This document shows, one piece after another, positions 43,423 through 53,141 of a DNA stretch of 64,000 nucleotides (position 1 is its first letter; each line of letters begins with the position of its first letter). The translations under genes were made by a program, and so were the position numbers. The notes beneath the pieces were generated by a model, which did no database searches, was not told the origin of the DNA, and saw only the letters and a program-made list of their open reading frames with translations. Source of the DNA: Chlorogloea sp. CCALA 695 (GTDB taxonomy: Bacteria > Cyanobacteriota > Cyanobacteriia > Cyanobacteriales > Chroococcidiopsidaceae); contig NZ_PVWN01000020.1 in NCBI RefSeq assembly GCF_003003885.1, forward strand, positions 1-64,000. Direction: 5' to 3'.

Positions 43423-44670
43423 ATGGCTATTTTTTCAAATCGCTTGCAAGCAAGAACCGCCGGAATCATGGCGATCGCCCTTAGCGCTGGTAGTATTGCC
43501 CCAGCAATTATGGCTGCGCCTTCCTTTGCTCAAAACACAACTTTCAACGATGTATCTAGCAATTACTGGGCAAGTTCTTTCATTGGTGAACTTTCAAGAC
43601 GCGATATTATTGCCGGGTTTCCTGATGGTACTTTCCGCCCCGATCAAAACGTAACCCGCGCTCAGTTTGCGGCAATTGTCCGTAAAGCCTTTGAAAAAAA
43701 CCCTGAACGCAACGTGATCAATTTTACTGATGTGCCAGCAAACTATTGGGCATCTAGTGCAATTGAAGAAGCCTATAGAACAGGCTTTCTTTCCGGCTAT
43801 CCAGGAAATCGTTTTCAACCAGAACAAAATATTCCCCGCGAACAAGTTTTAGTATCTTTGGCTAGTGGTTTAGATTACAACTCAAACAATTCAAATACTC
43901 TGAGCCAATACTACAACGACGATAACAGCATCTCTAGTTATGCTCGTAATCCGATTGCAGCAGCAACAGAAAGGGCAATTGTTGTTAACTATCCCAACGT
44001 TAAATTTCTTAACCCCACGCGCACAGCAACCCGCGCTGAGGTAGCAGCCTTTATCTACCAAGCTTTGGTAGAGTCGGGGCAAGTATCGGCAATTAATTCA
44101 GCTTACGTTGTCGGACAAGCCCAAACCACTACTCCCACCACACCCCAAGCGATCACAATCCCTTCAGGAACTACTATTCCGGTCAAGTACGACCAAGCCG
44201 AGCGGATTTTGGTCACAAAAGACGAAACGGCTCCGTTGACGCTGACAGTAGCCCAAAACGTTGTCACCAGTGGAGGCACAATTTTAATGCCCGCAGGTAG
44301 CAAAGTAGTTGGCGAGTTGCGCCCAGCCCAAGGGGGTTCGCAATTTTACGCTAAGGAATTGGTATTGTCTGGCGGTCAGAGGTACGATATTAGCGCCACT
44401 TCGGAAGTAATTACAAAAACTGAGCGTATCCGCAAAGGGATTAATGTCGGTAATGTAGTTAAAGATGCGGCTTTGGGTGCTGCGGCTGCGGCGGCAATTT
44501 CTGCCGTCACAGGCGATCGCGCGATCGCTACGGAGGAAGTTTTAGGCGGTGCGGGTGTTGGTACTTTAGTCGGCGTATTCTTGGGTAGAAATAGTGTTGA
44601 TTTAATCGCCATCGATCCCGATACCGATTTGCCCCTAACCTTGACTTCAAATTTGGCGCTCAACCGCTAA
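43423..44670 (+). CDS. S-layer homology (SLH) domain exported protein
   Basis: A 415-residue exported protein. A signal peptide (about 1-35) is followed by SLH repeats: FNDVSSNYWASSFIGELSRR, FTDVPANYWASSAIEEAYRT and a third ending TRAEVAAFIYQAL, spanning about 38-215. They anchor the protein to peptidoglycan-linked polymer. The C-terminal half is beta-rich (PSGTTIPVKYDQAERILVT) with a glycine/alanine zipper (ALGAAAAAAISAV, GAGVGTLVGVFLG) near the end. It lacks the long OprB barrel of cyanobacterial SLH porins. It converges on a kinase gene with a four-base stop overlap. Confidence 0.88.
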   Translation: MAIFSNRLQARTAGIMAIALSAGSIAPAIMAAPSFAQNTTFNDVSSNYWASSFIGELSRRDIIAGFPDGTFRPDQNVTRAQFAAIVRKAFEKNPERNVINFTDVPANYWASSAIEEAYRTGFLSGYPGNRFQPEQNIPREQVLVSLASGLDYNSNNSNTLSQYYNDDNSISSYARNPIAAATERAIVVNYPNVKFLNPTRTATRAEVAAFIYQALVESGQVSAINSAYVVGQAQTTTPTTPQAITIPSGTTIPVKYDQAERILVTKDETAPLTLTVAQNVVTSGGTILMPAGSKVVGELRPAQGGSQFYAKELVLSGGQRYDISATSEVITKTERIRKGINVGNVVKDAALGAAAAAAISAVTGDRAIATEEVLGGAGVGTLVGVFLGRNSVDLIAIDPDTDLPLTLTSNLALNR

Positions 44671-45920
44671 AGTAAAGGCAACCAGACAATAAACTCTGTT
44701 CCTAGACCATTTTGTGCAGGGCTGAAAACTTCAATTTCACCCTGCATTTGTTCTACCAATTCCAGGGCGATCGCAAGACCCAATCCTGTACCCGGAATTG
44801 CCGAATTTTCCTGTACTCCTCGATAATGTCGCTCGAATACTTTTTCTAAATCATTGGGGGGAATTCCTCCCCCAGTATCGCTAACGGCTACGCCTTGAAA
44901 GCTAGGGCGCGTAAGCCCAGCACAAATCTTAATTTGCCCTCCTTCGGGGGTGTATTTCAAAGCATTATCAATCAAATTGCTCAATACTTCCCGCAATGCC
45001 CTTTCGTCAGCTTTAACGGCGACTAAATTTGCCGGGATTTCTGCGTATAATTGTAAATTTCTCTCCAGCGCGATTGCTTTTGCTGATTCTACTAGGGGCG
45101 CTAATATAGCTCCTACAAATAATTGGTTGCTACTGGCGGCGGGTAACAAAGGCAGGAGTTTTAGCTTGGATGTTAAAGCTTTCTGTGGTTCTAAATCGTC
45201 TATCGTCAAATCTATAGCTTGATCAAATTGTTTGAGAAATTCTTGCAGGCGATCGCTTTCACGAATAATATTATCAGCTACAGCCCTATTTGCGTCTTCG
45301 GGTGTAAAGCGTTTGAGCAATAACTTGCCAAAGGTTCGCAATGCCGTTAACGGGTTGCGGAATTGGTGCAATAAGTTATCTAATAAGTCTCTTTGCTGCT
45401 GCTGTAAATTTTGCTGTTTGTTTAGTTGTTGCTCTACCCATTCTCTGCGCCGATCAATTGAATGGGCGATCGCTAAAGTTTGAGCAATAGTTTCAATTTC
45501 TTTACGCTCGGTTTCATTCCAGGGGCGATCTTCTCTCCCCGTTACTAGCAATCCCGTCAACAGCCCTTCATACACTAAAGGCAATACCATTTGTCTAGTC
45601 AGGCTTAAGGGCTGCATCGGTGTTTTGTCTTGCCAGAATTCTCTTGCAGGCAAGGGTACAGGGGTAGGCGCGTTATTTGGGAGAATTTTTGGCGTATTCT
45701 CCCCCGCCTCTTGCAATAACATACCTCCTTTGGCGGCTTTTGCTTTTTGCCAAGCGGCTAAATCAGGATAAGCAAATACGGGAATTAACTTAGCTTGGCT
45801 GCTTTCTTTTTCTTCCAATTCCTCAGTTAAATACACGATGCTCCATACCGCTCCCAATCTCTGGGTGAGCATAGCAACTTGGACTTGACATAAAGCAACA
45901 AAATCAGCACTGGTCAGCAT
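44667..45920 (-). CDS. GAF-domain sensor histidine kinase
   Basis: A 417-residue cytoplasmic kinase. A GAF-like sensor covers about 1-165 (LVYEGLLTGLLVTGREDRPW). A coiled coil leads to the HisKA box LLHQFRNPLTALRTFGKLLL with the phospho-His. The HATPase domain has NLIDNALKYTPEGG, VSDTGGGIPP and GTGLGLAIALEL. No membrane segment and no adjacent response regulator, so its partner is elsewhere. The GAF lacks a conserved bilin cysteine, unlike the kinase at 10091. Confidence 0.93.
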   Translation of the reverse strand: MLTSADFVALCQVQVAMLTQRLGAVWSIVYLTEELEEKESSQAKLIPVFAYPDLAAWQKAKAAKGGMLLQEAGENTPKILPNNAPTPVPLPAREFWQDKTPMQPLSLTRQMVLPLVYEGLLTGLLVTGREDRPWNETERKEIETIAQTLAIAHSIDRRREWVEQQLNKQQNLQQQQRDLLDNLLHQFRNPLTALRTFGKLLLKRFTPEDANRAVADNIIRESDRLQEFLKQFDQAIDLTIDDLEPQKALTSKLKLLPLLPAASSNQLFVGAILAPLVESAKAIALERNLQLYAEIPANLVAVKADERALREVLSNLIDNALKYTPEGGQIKICAGLTRPSFQGVAVSDTGGGIPPNDLEKVFERHYRGVQENSAIPGTGLGLAIALELVEQMQGEIEVFSPAQNGLGTEFIVWLPLL

Positions 45921-46247
45921 TCTTCACATACTAAAACTTATTTGGCTTGCCCACACTACCGGGATTGCCTCATATTAACAAGGGAACTTAGCTATTAGCT
46001 GTTTCCAGCGCCGATGGAATTTTTTTGCCGCAATCCCATTGTCTAACTTTATTCTTAACTCGCATCTTTAACTATTGTTAACTTTATTAAACAAACTCTT
46101 AACTTTAAACCAGTTTTTAACCATATTTTGATGACTTTGTATCAAATGCTTAATATAACTTGATTTTAAAAATTCAGAAAGATATACTGACGAGTAAATT
46201 GTAGCCATAACTACAATATTTGCTCGTTTAAAGAGGAGGACAAAGAG
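45921..46247. other. Intergenic region upstream of the DUF3155 gene
   Basis: A 327-bp AT-rich gap. Five TTAAC words (46055, 46068, 46078, 46099 and 46117) cluster 130-190 bases before the next start, at uneven spacing. A strong GAGGAGGA ribosome site lies at 46233. No tRNA or open frame with support was found. Confidence 0.5.
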
Positions 46248-46562
46248 TTGGCAAGAAGACGGAAACGGAAAAGTCGTCGTCGTCAAGAGGGTCGCCGAAT
46301 CCTGGAACACGTACCTCAATTTAGCATCGAAAGTGGGGAAGATAAGCCTGTAACCGCCGCCAGAAAATATATTCAAGCGGAGGGTATCTTACCGCCAGCC
46401 CTGCTACTTGTCAAACGGAACGAACACACGACTGATCGTTACTTTTGGGCAGAAAAAGGGTTGTTTGGGGCGCAGTACGTTGAAGAGAATCATTTTTTGT
46501 TTCCTAGTCTGCGGTTTTTAGAAAATCCTACAGAAAAGGAATTAGTTACCATCCGCAAGTAA
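46248..46562 (+). CDS. DUF3155-family small basic protein
   Basis: A 104-residue protein with a very basic start (MARRRKRKSRRRQEGRR), then VPQFSIESGEDKPVTAARKY, ILPPALLLVKRNEHTTDRYFWAEKG and FPSLRFLE. This matches the cyanobacterial DUF3155 family as I recall it. The start is TTG 46248, ten bases after a strong AGGAGGA site. The basic tail suggests nucleic acid binding, but no function is known. Confidence 0.85.
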   Translation: MARRRKRKSRRRQEGRRILEHVPQFSIESGEDKPVTAARKYIQAEGILPPALLLVKRNEHTTDRYFWAEKGLFGAQYVEENHFLFPSLRFLENPTEKELVTIRK

Positions 46563-46730
46563 AGGCGATGTTAATAAATTAAGTGGTATTAATCGGCTAT
46601 AAATCCTTTAAGATATTGATTTTGAGGTTTTTTATCGAAAGTACCAGGGTGTGAAAATTAATTTTAGGCGAATTGTGACCCTACTCAAACAACTAGGTTT
46701 GGGTGGGGTAATTTTTTGCTGAATAAATGA

Positions 46731-47261
46731 TTACTCGCGCTCGCTCGCCTCTGTGAAGGGGATAGCTTGGCGTAGTTCAAGAATTTCATCGCGGTGGGCT
46801 TTAACCCAAATTGACACATCCTGATCGCCTGAAGGTTGCAACTTTAAAGATACCTGTTCTGTACGACCAGCTTTTCTCCAGTAAAAAATCCCTGCTATGG
46901 GGGAAGCAAGTAGTAACAACAGCAAGACTTTACCCAAACTGGGAAACAAGGTTGACAGCGCCAAAATCAAGCTAAAAATACCAGCACTGGCAAGGATTGT
47001 CAGCAGAATTGCTAGAAAAATACTAGGTCTAACTAAACCCGTAAAAGTAACAGAGTTATTTTCTTGATTTAGACTTTCAACGCGATAGGCGCGGCGGTCA
47101 AAATACTCTTGTAGTTGAGCCATTAGGGCGGCTTCCGGTTGCTGAGAGATTAATTCTACTTGCTCGGTACGATCTTTAGCAGAGGCGCGAATAAAGAAAA
47201 ACAAGCCTGTTGCTAACACCAAAGTCAAGACAAAAAGTGAGGGAATAGTTGCAGTATTCAC
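46731..47261 (-). CDS. Cofactor assembly of complex C subunit B (CCB2/CCB4-like)
   Basis: A 176-residue membrane protein with an N-terminal helix (SLFVLTLVLATGLFFF) and two further helices at about 80-130 (LAILLTILASAGIFSLIL, VLLLLLLASPIAGIFYW). A soluble beta-rich end follows (VSLKLQPSGDQDVSIWVKAHRDEILELRQ, read in pieces). This pattern is that of the DUF2930/CCB2-CCB4 group, which attaches haem c(n) to cytochrome b6 of the b6f complex. It sits 41 bases downstream of a PadR regulator gene on the same strand. Confidence 0.78.
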   Translation of the reverse strand: MNTATIPSLFVLTLVLATGLFFFIRASAKDRTEQVELISQQPEAALMAQLQEYFDRRAYRVESLNQENNSVTFTGLVRPSIFLAILLTILASAGIFSLILALSTLFPSLGKVLLLLLLASPIAGIFYWRKAGRTEQVSLKLQPSGDQDVSIWVKAHRDEILELRQAIPFTEASERE

Positions 47262-47302
47262 GGCTTAAGGGTTAAAACTCATACCAACTTCTTTATTATT
47301 GG

Positions 47303-47650
47303 CTACCCAGGGTTAGTAGTGATATATTCTCGCCAAAGACGAGCCAAGTCTTGAGATTGAGTTTGCCATTGGGGATTAATTTGGTACATTCTCCTCGGAC
47401 GACCGCGTCCTTGAACTTTTTTCCAATAACCAGCGATCGCTTTTTCGTCTTCTAGAAATTTAATGGCACTATACAAAACTGTGTCAGACAGCCGATAGCC
47501 AGGATGCTGGGTTTCTAATAGAGCAATAAGCTCTGTACCATAGGATTCTTTTTCGACTAAAACGGAAAGAACATAACATACTGCTAGTTCTTGACCTAAA
47601 TAAGTTGGAGGACGATGGCGAAAAAACTCATAGATATGCTCAAGGTTCAT
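47303..47650 (-). CDS. PadR-family transcriptional regulator
   Basis: A 115-residue winged-helix protein: YVLSVLVEKESYGTELIALL, LSDTVLYSAIKFLEDEKAI and GRGRPRRMYQINP are the PadR helix-turn-helix and wing. The C-terminal dimerisation helix is short, so it belongs to the small subfamily. The target is unknown; the downstream CCB-like gene or itself are the nearest candidates. Confidence 0.9.
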   Translation of the reverse strand: MNLEHIYEFFRHRPPTYLGQELAVCYVLSVLVEKESYGTELIALLETQHPGYRLSDTVLYSAIKFLEDEKAIAGYWKKVQGRGRPRRMYQINPQWQTQSQDLARLWREYITTNPG

Positions 47651-48147
47651 GTGTCGCTCTCCTAGTAAAGTTTTGATAGACGTAGGATTGTGATTAGCTT
47701 CTTTGCAGTGGCTTGAGACAGGATAATAAAGGGAGTATAAAAAAATCCAGTAAACTTTATTTTTCTCGGATTGTCAATTAACCTCTTAAATACTTATATA
47801 ATTGTGAATTTTTGTAGACATTATGGGTGTAAATATTTCAAAACAACAAAGTTGAGGGCTTTGGGTGACTACCGTTGCTGGCGTAATTTTGCGGATAAAT
47901 AACTAGATCAAGGGAACTTTTGAGATAATTAGAGTCCTAAGCTGCTAAAAAGTAGATTTGAGGCAATCTTAAACGGTTTATTGAGGTTTGTCTGCCAAAA
48001 TCATAAAATTGCTTCTGTAAGCTAAGATGCGATAGCGCCAGCGCGCTCGCAGAGCTTCGCACTTAAAGACGTGCTAAATCAAAAATTATAGTGAATTGCT
48101 CAAATATAAAGGTATAGATTTATAGCACCCATAGGGAATTATTTATT
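47651..48147. other. Intergenic region with a GC-rich repeat-like element
   Basis: A 497-bp gap between diverging genes. Most is AT-rich. A GC-rich, repeat-like block (GCGATAGCGCCAGCGCGCTC and on to 48060) stands out at 48029-48060 and resembles dispersed cyanobacterial palindromes of the GCGATAGCG type. No RNA gene or supported open frame was seen. Confidence 0.5.
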
Positions 48148-48723
48148 GTGGAAAAGTCAGAATTAAAATCTCCTCCCGTCGCCCTCCAGCAAATAGCTGT
48201 GGCGTTTCGTTTAGCTGGCTGGGCTAGTTTTTGGGTGCAATTGGTATTGGGGGTCGTTTCTACCTTAGTGTTAATATTTGCCAGCCTAGGGCGAGATATA
48301 GCTACTCAAGGGCAAAGAAGTACGGGAACTGGGATTGGGATAGTTTTTGCTGTAAGTGGAATTATTACTTTAGGAATTGGCGGTTATATAGCGTTTCGTT
48401 ATACCCGGATTGGTAGACGCTTACAATCGACTAATTCTAGTAATCGTCCGCGCAAAGCTGATACAGTTCAAATTTTGCGCTTAGGGTTAATTGTTAATTT
48501 GGTAGGAACATTACTCACTATTTTAGGGGCGCAGGCGATCGCCGGAATTTTGTTATTGCGCTCTTTATCTTTACCTCAAGGTTTTGGCGCGGCTATTTAC
48601 AACCCCCAACAAGTTATCCGCCCAGTAGATATTTTTGTAGTCCAGGCAAATACTAATACTGTTGCGGCTCATTTTGCCGGACTTATAGCAACGCTATTTT
48701 TACTCAATCGCGTTACTAAATGA
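48148..48723 (+). CDS. DUF3611 membrane protein (TIC21/PIC1-like)
   Basis: A 191-residue protein with four hydrophobic helices (about 28-48, 65-88, 112-135 and 165-188). Landmarks are FRLAGWASFWVQLVLGVVS and NTVAAHFAGLIATLFLLNR. This is the DUF3611 family, whose chloroplast relative TIC21/PIC1 is implicated in iron uptake or protein import at the inner envelope. The start is GTG 48148. It lies 54 bases before serS on the same strand. Confidence 0.82.
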   Translation: MEKSELKSPPVALQQIAVAFRLAGWASFWVQLVLGVVSTLVLIFASLGRDIATQGQRSTGTGIGIVFAVSGIITLGIGGYIAFRYTRIGRRLQSTNSSNRPRKADTVQILRLGLIVNLVGTLLTILGAQAIAGILLLRSLSLPQGFGAAIYNPQQVIRPVDIFVVQANTNTVAAHFAGLIATLFLLNRVTK

Positions 48724-48777
48724 ACCAAAAAAGATATTATATGTTGAACTATGGGCAGAAAAATTAGGTAATAATCC

Positions 48778-50049
48778 GTGCTGGATATTAAACAAATTAG
48801 AGAACATCCTCAAACGGTGCTTGAATTACTAAATCGTCGTGGCGAGTACGATTTAGAGCCGATTTTGCAGTTAGACAAGCAGATGCGAGAACTGGAGGCA
48901 AAAAAATCGCACCTCCAAGCCCGGAGTAATGAAATTGGTAAGTTAGTCGGGCAAAAAATGCAAGCTAATCCTCAAGATGAGGAAATTGCAGCTTTAAGAA
49001 GTGAAGGTAACGAAGTTAAAACCCAAGTGGGCGAATTAGAACCCCAAGAGCGGGAATTGATTGAGCAACTAAAAACCCTACTTTTAGCTTTGCCAAACTT
49101 GCCTAGCGCCGCTACACCAATAGGAAGAAGTGAAGCTGAGAATATTGAAGTCCGCCGATGGGGAGATGAATTTATCCCCCAAAACCCGGATATTTTGCCC
49201 CATTGGGAAATTGGCGAAAAACTAGGAATATTTAATTTTGAGAGGTCGGCAAAAGTTGCCCAAAGTCGGTTTGTGACGCTATTAGGAGCGGGTGCAGCTT
49301 TGGAAAGGGCATTAATTCAATTTATGCTAGAGCGCCATATTGGGGTGGGGTACATAGAGGCGATGCCACCAGTATTAATTAATACGCAATCCCTCACAGC
49401 AGCAGGACAATTGCCCAAGTTTGCGGAAGAAAGCTTTAAATGTGCAGAAGATGATTTATGGCTAAGTCCAACGGCAGAAGTGCCGATTACAAACTTGTAT
49501 CGAGAGGAGATTTTAGCGGTCGAAAACTTACCAATTTATCATTGTGCGTATACGCCTTGTTTTCGCCGAGAAGCTGGCTCTTACGGGCGCGATACACGGG
49601 GTTTAATTCGCCTGCATCAATTTAATAAAGTTGAATTAGTTAAATTTGTTCATCCTAATAATTCTGAAGATGAGCATCAAAAATTAGTCCAAGATGCAGA
49701 AGCTATTTTACAAGCCTTGCAGTTACCTTATCGAGTTTTAGAGCTATGCACTGGCGATATGGGGTTTTCGGCGGCGAGGTGCTACGACTTGGAAGTATGG
49801 CTACCATCGGCAGGGAAATATCGAGAAATTTCTAGCTGTTCTAACTGTACAGATTTTCAAGCACGTAGAGGGCAAATCCGCTTTAAGGAAGCGGGGAAAA
49901 AAGGTACGCAGTTCATTCATACCCTAAATGGTTCGGGATTAGCTGTAGGGCGGACAATGGCGGCAATTTTAGAAAATTACCAGCAGCCCGATGGGACGGT
50001 GAAAATACCAGAGGTATTACAAACTTATCTCAAACGCGAAGTCTTATAA
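48778..50049 (+). CDS. serS: Seryl-tRNA synthetase
   Basis: A 423-residue class II synthetase that charges tRNA-Ser and tRNA-Sec. The N-terminal coiled-coil tRNA-binding arm (about 25-105) is followed by the catalytic core: [14 protein letters not shown], motif 2 [20 protein letters not shown] and motif 3 [18 protein letters not shown]. The GTG start gives the family's [11 protein letters not shown]. Normal length. Confidence 0.98.
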   Translation: MLDIKQIREHPQTVLELLNRRGEYDLEPILQLDKQMRELEAKKSHLQARSNEIGKLVGQKMQANPQDEEIAALRSEGNEVKTQVGELEPQERELIEQLKTLLLALPNLPSAATPIGRSEAENIEVRRWGDEFIPQNPDILPHWEIGEKLGIFNFERSAKVAQSRFVTLLGAGAALERALIQFMLERHIGVGYIEAMPPVLINTQSLTAAGQLPKFAEESFKCAEDDLWLSPTAEVPITNLYREEILAVENLPIYHCAYTPCFRREAGSYGRDTRGLIRLHQFNKVELVKFVHPNNSEDEHQKLVQDAEAILQALQLPYRVLELCTGDMGFSAARCYDLEVWLPSAGKYREISSCSNCTDFQARRGQIRFKEAGKKGTQFIHTLNGSGLAVGRTMAAILENYQQPDGTVKIPEVLQTYLKREVL

Positions 50050-50207
50050 CTGTCCTAGCTGGGAAGTTAGGTTTTTTGTGCCATAGTGATGACCGTTGAA
50101 GATCAAGTCAATAATAAAATACGGTTTTGTCAGTCTTAAGAGCTTTGGCTTAAGTTCATGCTTATATCGCTCACGTTCGCTTCCTGTCATTTTTTGCAGC
50201 CCAAGCC

Positions 50208-50873
50208 TTATTGAAACAAAACCTTGCTTTTTACCTGTTTTATACATACCCTGACGAGATAAGTACACCAACTAATAATTCCTAGCAACTTAGAGCCATC
50301 TTCAATTAAATCTGCCAAATTAGGTTTTAGTAGGTGAAAAGCCTGCTGGAACAAGTCGATGAAAATTGACAAACCAAAAAAGCTGAGAGCTAAGAGCAAA
50401 AGCAGAAATTCTGTTTTTAAAATTATCTTTCTAAATGTCACCAGGTAAGTTAGCAGTGTTGGTACATAACCGGCATAAAATAATTTTTCAGAAATATTCA
50501 AGTAATCTGGAAAGACACTTTCGTGTATCAAGAAAAAATCGTCGAATAGAAGAATAATCGTTAAAACGCCGGAGAACAAGAAAAAAGAGGCAAACTTGGT
50601 GTTTTTAACAACTCCTCGGAAGACTATAAAGCTAAACAAGCAAATAGCGGCAGAGGAACACCACAGCAAAATACCAAGGTTTGAGAGTAAGCCAATATAA
50701 AATGGTACCCCCATTATCGCTGACGGGTCACGAGTGAAATACGATATTGGTATCCCAGCTAGTTGACTTGCAAGGGTTAGAGCTAGTAGTGCGACTATTG
50801 CTGGTATATAAATATACGCCAGTAATGGGTTCAGAGGTTTTACTTGGCAGTGCCAGAGTGATTTCACGTGCAT
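50208..50873 (-). CDS. Multi-spanning membrane protein of unknown function
   Basis: From ATG 50873 this is about 221 residues with six hydrophobic segments (for example IYIPAIVALLALTLASQL, LGILLWCSSAAICLFSFIVF, FLLLLLALSFFGLSIFIDLF). A charged motif LLFDDFFLIHESVFPD sits in the middle of the membrane part; its two Asp, His and Glu could bind a metal or form an active site. A start at 50903 would add ten residues. It is not in an operon. I do not recognise the family. Confidence 0.65.
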   Translation of the reverse strand: MHVKSLWHCQVKPLNPLLAYIYIPAIVALLALTLASQLAGIPISYFTRDPSAIMGVPFYIGLLSNLGILLWCSSAAICLFSFIVFRGVVKNTKFASFFLFSGVLTIILLFDDFFLIHESVFPDYLNISEKLFYAGYVPTLLTYLVTFRKIILKTEFLLLLLALSFFGLSIFIDLFQQAFHLLKPNLADLIEDGSKLLGIISWCTYLVRVCIKQVKSKVLFQ

Positions 50874-50903
50874 AATGATCGACTTGCTTTTACTGCAACT
50901 CAC

Positions 50904-51339
50904 ATCTTTAACTCAATTCAGTATTTATCATTAGATTAAGTAAATATTAACATAAGGTTAATTGCATAAGTAGCACTGCAATGTTTCTTTTTATACAATT
51001 GCCGCAAGAGAGAAACCTTAGAATTAGACTGGATACGATAAGATAACTTCCATCTCTCGCTTCTTACCCATAACAGCATCGTAAAAAGTAGCAACTACTT
51101 CCAGCGATCGGATTTGATTGCTTGTTTAAAAAGCGCGTCACGCCTTGCTATTGAACTGACCACCTAAATTGCCAAGAAAATTATAATTAGTATGCCCCGA
51201 TTTACCGCTAGCTATTTTTAATGCGGGTTAATGCGATCGCACTATTATAAAAACCTACTCTTAATTCCTCTTCCTTTACCCCGTGCAAGGCGACATCAGC
51301 GTAGAATTGAAGAAATGTTGCGTTTAATTAAAATTTTCT
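50904..51339. other. Intergenic region between diverging genes
   Basis: A 436-bp gap. It contains one HIP1 octamer-like GCGATCGC (51233-51240) and AT-rich promoter-like stretches, for example around 50930-50960. No hairpin with a T-run, no tRNA and no supported open frame was seen. Confidence 0.5.
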
Positions 51340-52425
51340 ATGTCAGTATTGGCAGCGATCGCAGTTTTAGCGGTGCTTATAGTAGTACACGAACTCGGAC
51401 ACTTTGTAGCCGCCCGTTCTCAGGGTATTCACGTTAACCGTTTTTCTTTAGGTTTTGGCCCTGTTTTATTTAAGTATCAGGGAACAGAAACCGAGTATGC
51501 TGTTAGAGCCTTTCCCCTCGGTGGTTTCGTTGGTTTTCCTGATGACGACCCTGATAGTAAAATTCCCCCCAACGACCCCGATTTACTGGGCAATCGCCCG
51601 GTAATTGATCGCGCGATCGTCATTAGCGCTGGAGTAATTTCTAATTTAATTTTTGCTTACTTACTACTGGTTACACATATTGGCTTTGTGGGCATTCCCC
51701 AAGCTAGTTTACCAGGGGTATTAGTACCGGAATTAGCTGCAAATGTTAGTAGAGTTGCAACGGATGCGGGAATTAAACCCGGCGATGTAATTTTAGGAGT
51801 AAACGATCGCACTTTTGGTAATTCCTTACAAGAAATGGAGGCTTTGAGCCAAATTATCAGAAAGAGTGCAGGACAGCCACTCCAGTTAAAAATTGGGCGT
51901 AAAGACGAGCAATTAACCGTCAATGTTACCCCAGAAGCAAAAACAGGTGATCGCGGTAGTATTGGCATTGCTTTAGCTCCTAATGGCAGCGTAGAACGCA
52001 CGAAAGTTAGTGTGTTAGATGCTTTTAGCGCGGCGGCTATAGAATTTCAACGTATTGTCGTGTTAACTATTGGTGGTTTTGGGCAACTAATCGGCAACTT
52101 TGGCGAAACGGCGGGTCAAATTTCTGGCCCCATTGCGATCGTTGATTTTGGTGCAAAAATTGCTCGTTCGGATGCTGCTAATTTGCTGCAATTTGCGGCT
52201 TTAATTAGCATTAACCTGGCAGTAATCAACACTTTGCCCTTACCTGCTTTAGATGGCGGTCAATTGGCATTTTTGTTATTTGAAGCTGTACGCGGCAAAC
52301 CTTTACCTGCAAAAATTCAAGATGGGGTAATGCAAACTGGGCTGATGTTATTGTTAGGTTTGGGAATATTTTTAATCGTGCGCGACACGGCAAACTTGGA
52401 GTGGGTACAAAAGCTATTTCAGTGA
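51340..52425 (+). CDS. rseP: Site-2 RIP metalloprotease (RseP family)
   Basis: A 361-residue intramembrane zinc protease. The first helix carries VVHELGHFVAAR (HExxH). FGPVLFKYQGTETEYAVRAF (short form: GFGPVLF) and GGFVGFPDDD follow, then a PDZ domain at about 115-190 (GIKPGDVILGVNDRT). A later helix carries the third zinc ligand in LPLPALDGGQ. It cleaves membrane-bound anti-sigma factors or signal peptides in the family. Here the target is unknown. Its stop overlaps the nth start. Confidence 0.95.
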   Translation: MSVLAAIAVLAVLIVVHELGHFVAARSQGIHVNRFSLGFGPVLFKYQGTETEYAVRAFPLGGFVGFPDDDPDSKIPPNDPDLLGNRPVIDRAIVISAGVISNLIFAYLLLVTHIGFVGIPQASLPGVLVPELAANVSRVATDAGIKPGDVILGVNDRTFGNSLQEMEALSQIIRKSAGQPLQLKIGRKDEQLTVNVTPEAKTGDRGSIGIALAPNGSVERTKVSVLDAFSAAAIEFQRIVVLTIGGFGQLIGNFGETAGQISGPIAIVDFGAKIARSDAANLLQFAALISINLAVINTLPLPALDGGQLAFLLFEAVRGKPLPAKIQDGVMQTGLMLLLGLGIFLIVRDTANLEWVQKLFQ

Positions 52426-53087
52426 GCATAACTCGCAAATGGGCGGTTAAAAAGCAACGGGCGTTAGAGATTTTGGTGCGTTTGAAAACTCTTTATCCAA
52501 ACGCACCTTGTACGCTAAACTACGAAACCCCCGTACAACTTCTGGTGGCAACTATTTTATCGGCGCAATGCACCGACGAGCGAGTTAATTTAGTTACGCC
52601 AGAGTTGTTTCGCCGTTTTCCCGATGCGGCGGCTTTGGCAAAGGTTGAAATTGAAGAAATAGAAGTTTTAATTCGTTCTACAGGCTTTTTTCGCAATAAA
52701 GCTAAAAATATTAAAGCGGCTTGCGCTTTGATAATTCAAGAATTTAACGGACAAGTACCTGCAAGTATGGAGCAATTGTTAAGGCTTCCAGGAGTAGCGC
52801 GAAAAACGGCGAATGTAGTATTAGCGCATGGTTACAACATTAATGCTGGGGTAACGGTAGATACTCATGTTAAACGGTTATGCGATCGCCTAGGCTTGAC
52901 AGAATATACCGATCCCATCCGCATTGAGCGCGATTTGATGCGCTTGTTGCCTCAGCCAGACTGGGAAAATTGGTCAATTAGATTGGTCTACTACGGTAGA
53001 GAAGTTTGTAAAGCTAGAAGTCCACGATGTGACGTTTGCATACTTGCAGATTTGTGTCCGTCGGCGGTGTTACCTGTAGATAATTAA
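52422..53087 (+). CDS. nth: Endonuclease III
   Basis: A 221-residue base-excision repair glycosylase/AP lyase for oxidised pyrimidines. It shows LVATILSAQCTDERVN, the helix-hairpin-helix with the catalytic Lys (LLRLPGVARKTANVVLA), the catalytic Asp in VTVDTHVKRLCDRLG, and the 4Fe-4S set CKARSPRCDVCILADLC. GTG 52422 overlaps the rseP stop as GTGA and is preferred over GTG 52401, which lies inside rseP. The GTGA overlap suggests coupled translation with rseP. Confidence 0.96.
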   Translation: MSITRKWAVKKQRALEILVRLKTLYPNAPCTLNYETPVQLLVATILSAQCTDERVNLVTPELFRRFPDAAALAKVEIEEIEVLIRSTGFFRNKAKNIKAACALIIQEFNGQVPASMEQLLRLPGVARKTANVVLAHGYNINAGVTVDTHVKRLCDRLGLTEYTDPIRIERDLMRLLPQPDWENWSIRLVYYGREVCKARSPRCDVCILADLCPSAVLPVDN

Positions 53088-53141
53088 ATGGGTGAATCGA
53101 ATTAAAGCTGCGATGATAAATGAAGGGTGATTTTTGTCTAC

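Noticed and set aside
46055-46121. Cluster of TTAAC words as a Pho box
   Set aside because: The spacing is 13, 10, 21 and 18 bases, not the regular 11-base period of a Pho box, and the region is AT-rich anyway.
46068-46376. Minus-strand frame of 102 codons
   Set aside because: Runs opposite the well-supported DUF3155 gene and is low-complexity.
50044-50271. Minus-strand frame of 75 codons after serS
   Set aside because: It overlaps the membrane protein gene in another frame, has no ribosome site and no recognisable motif.
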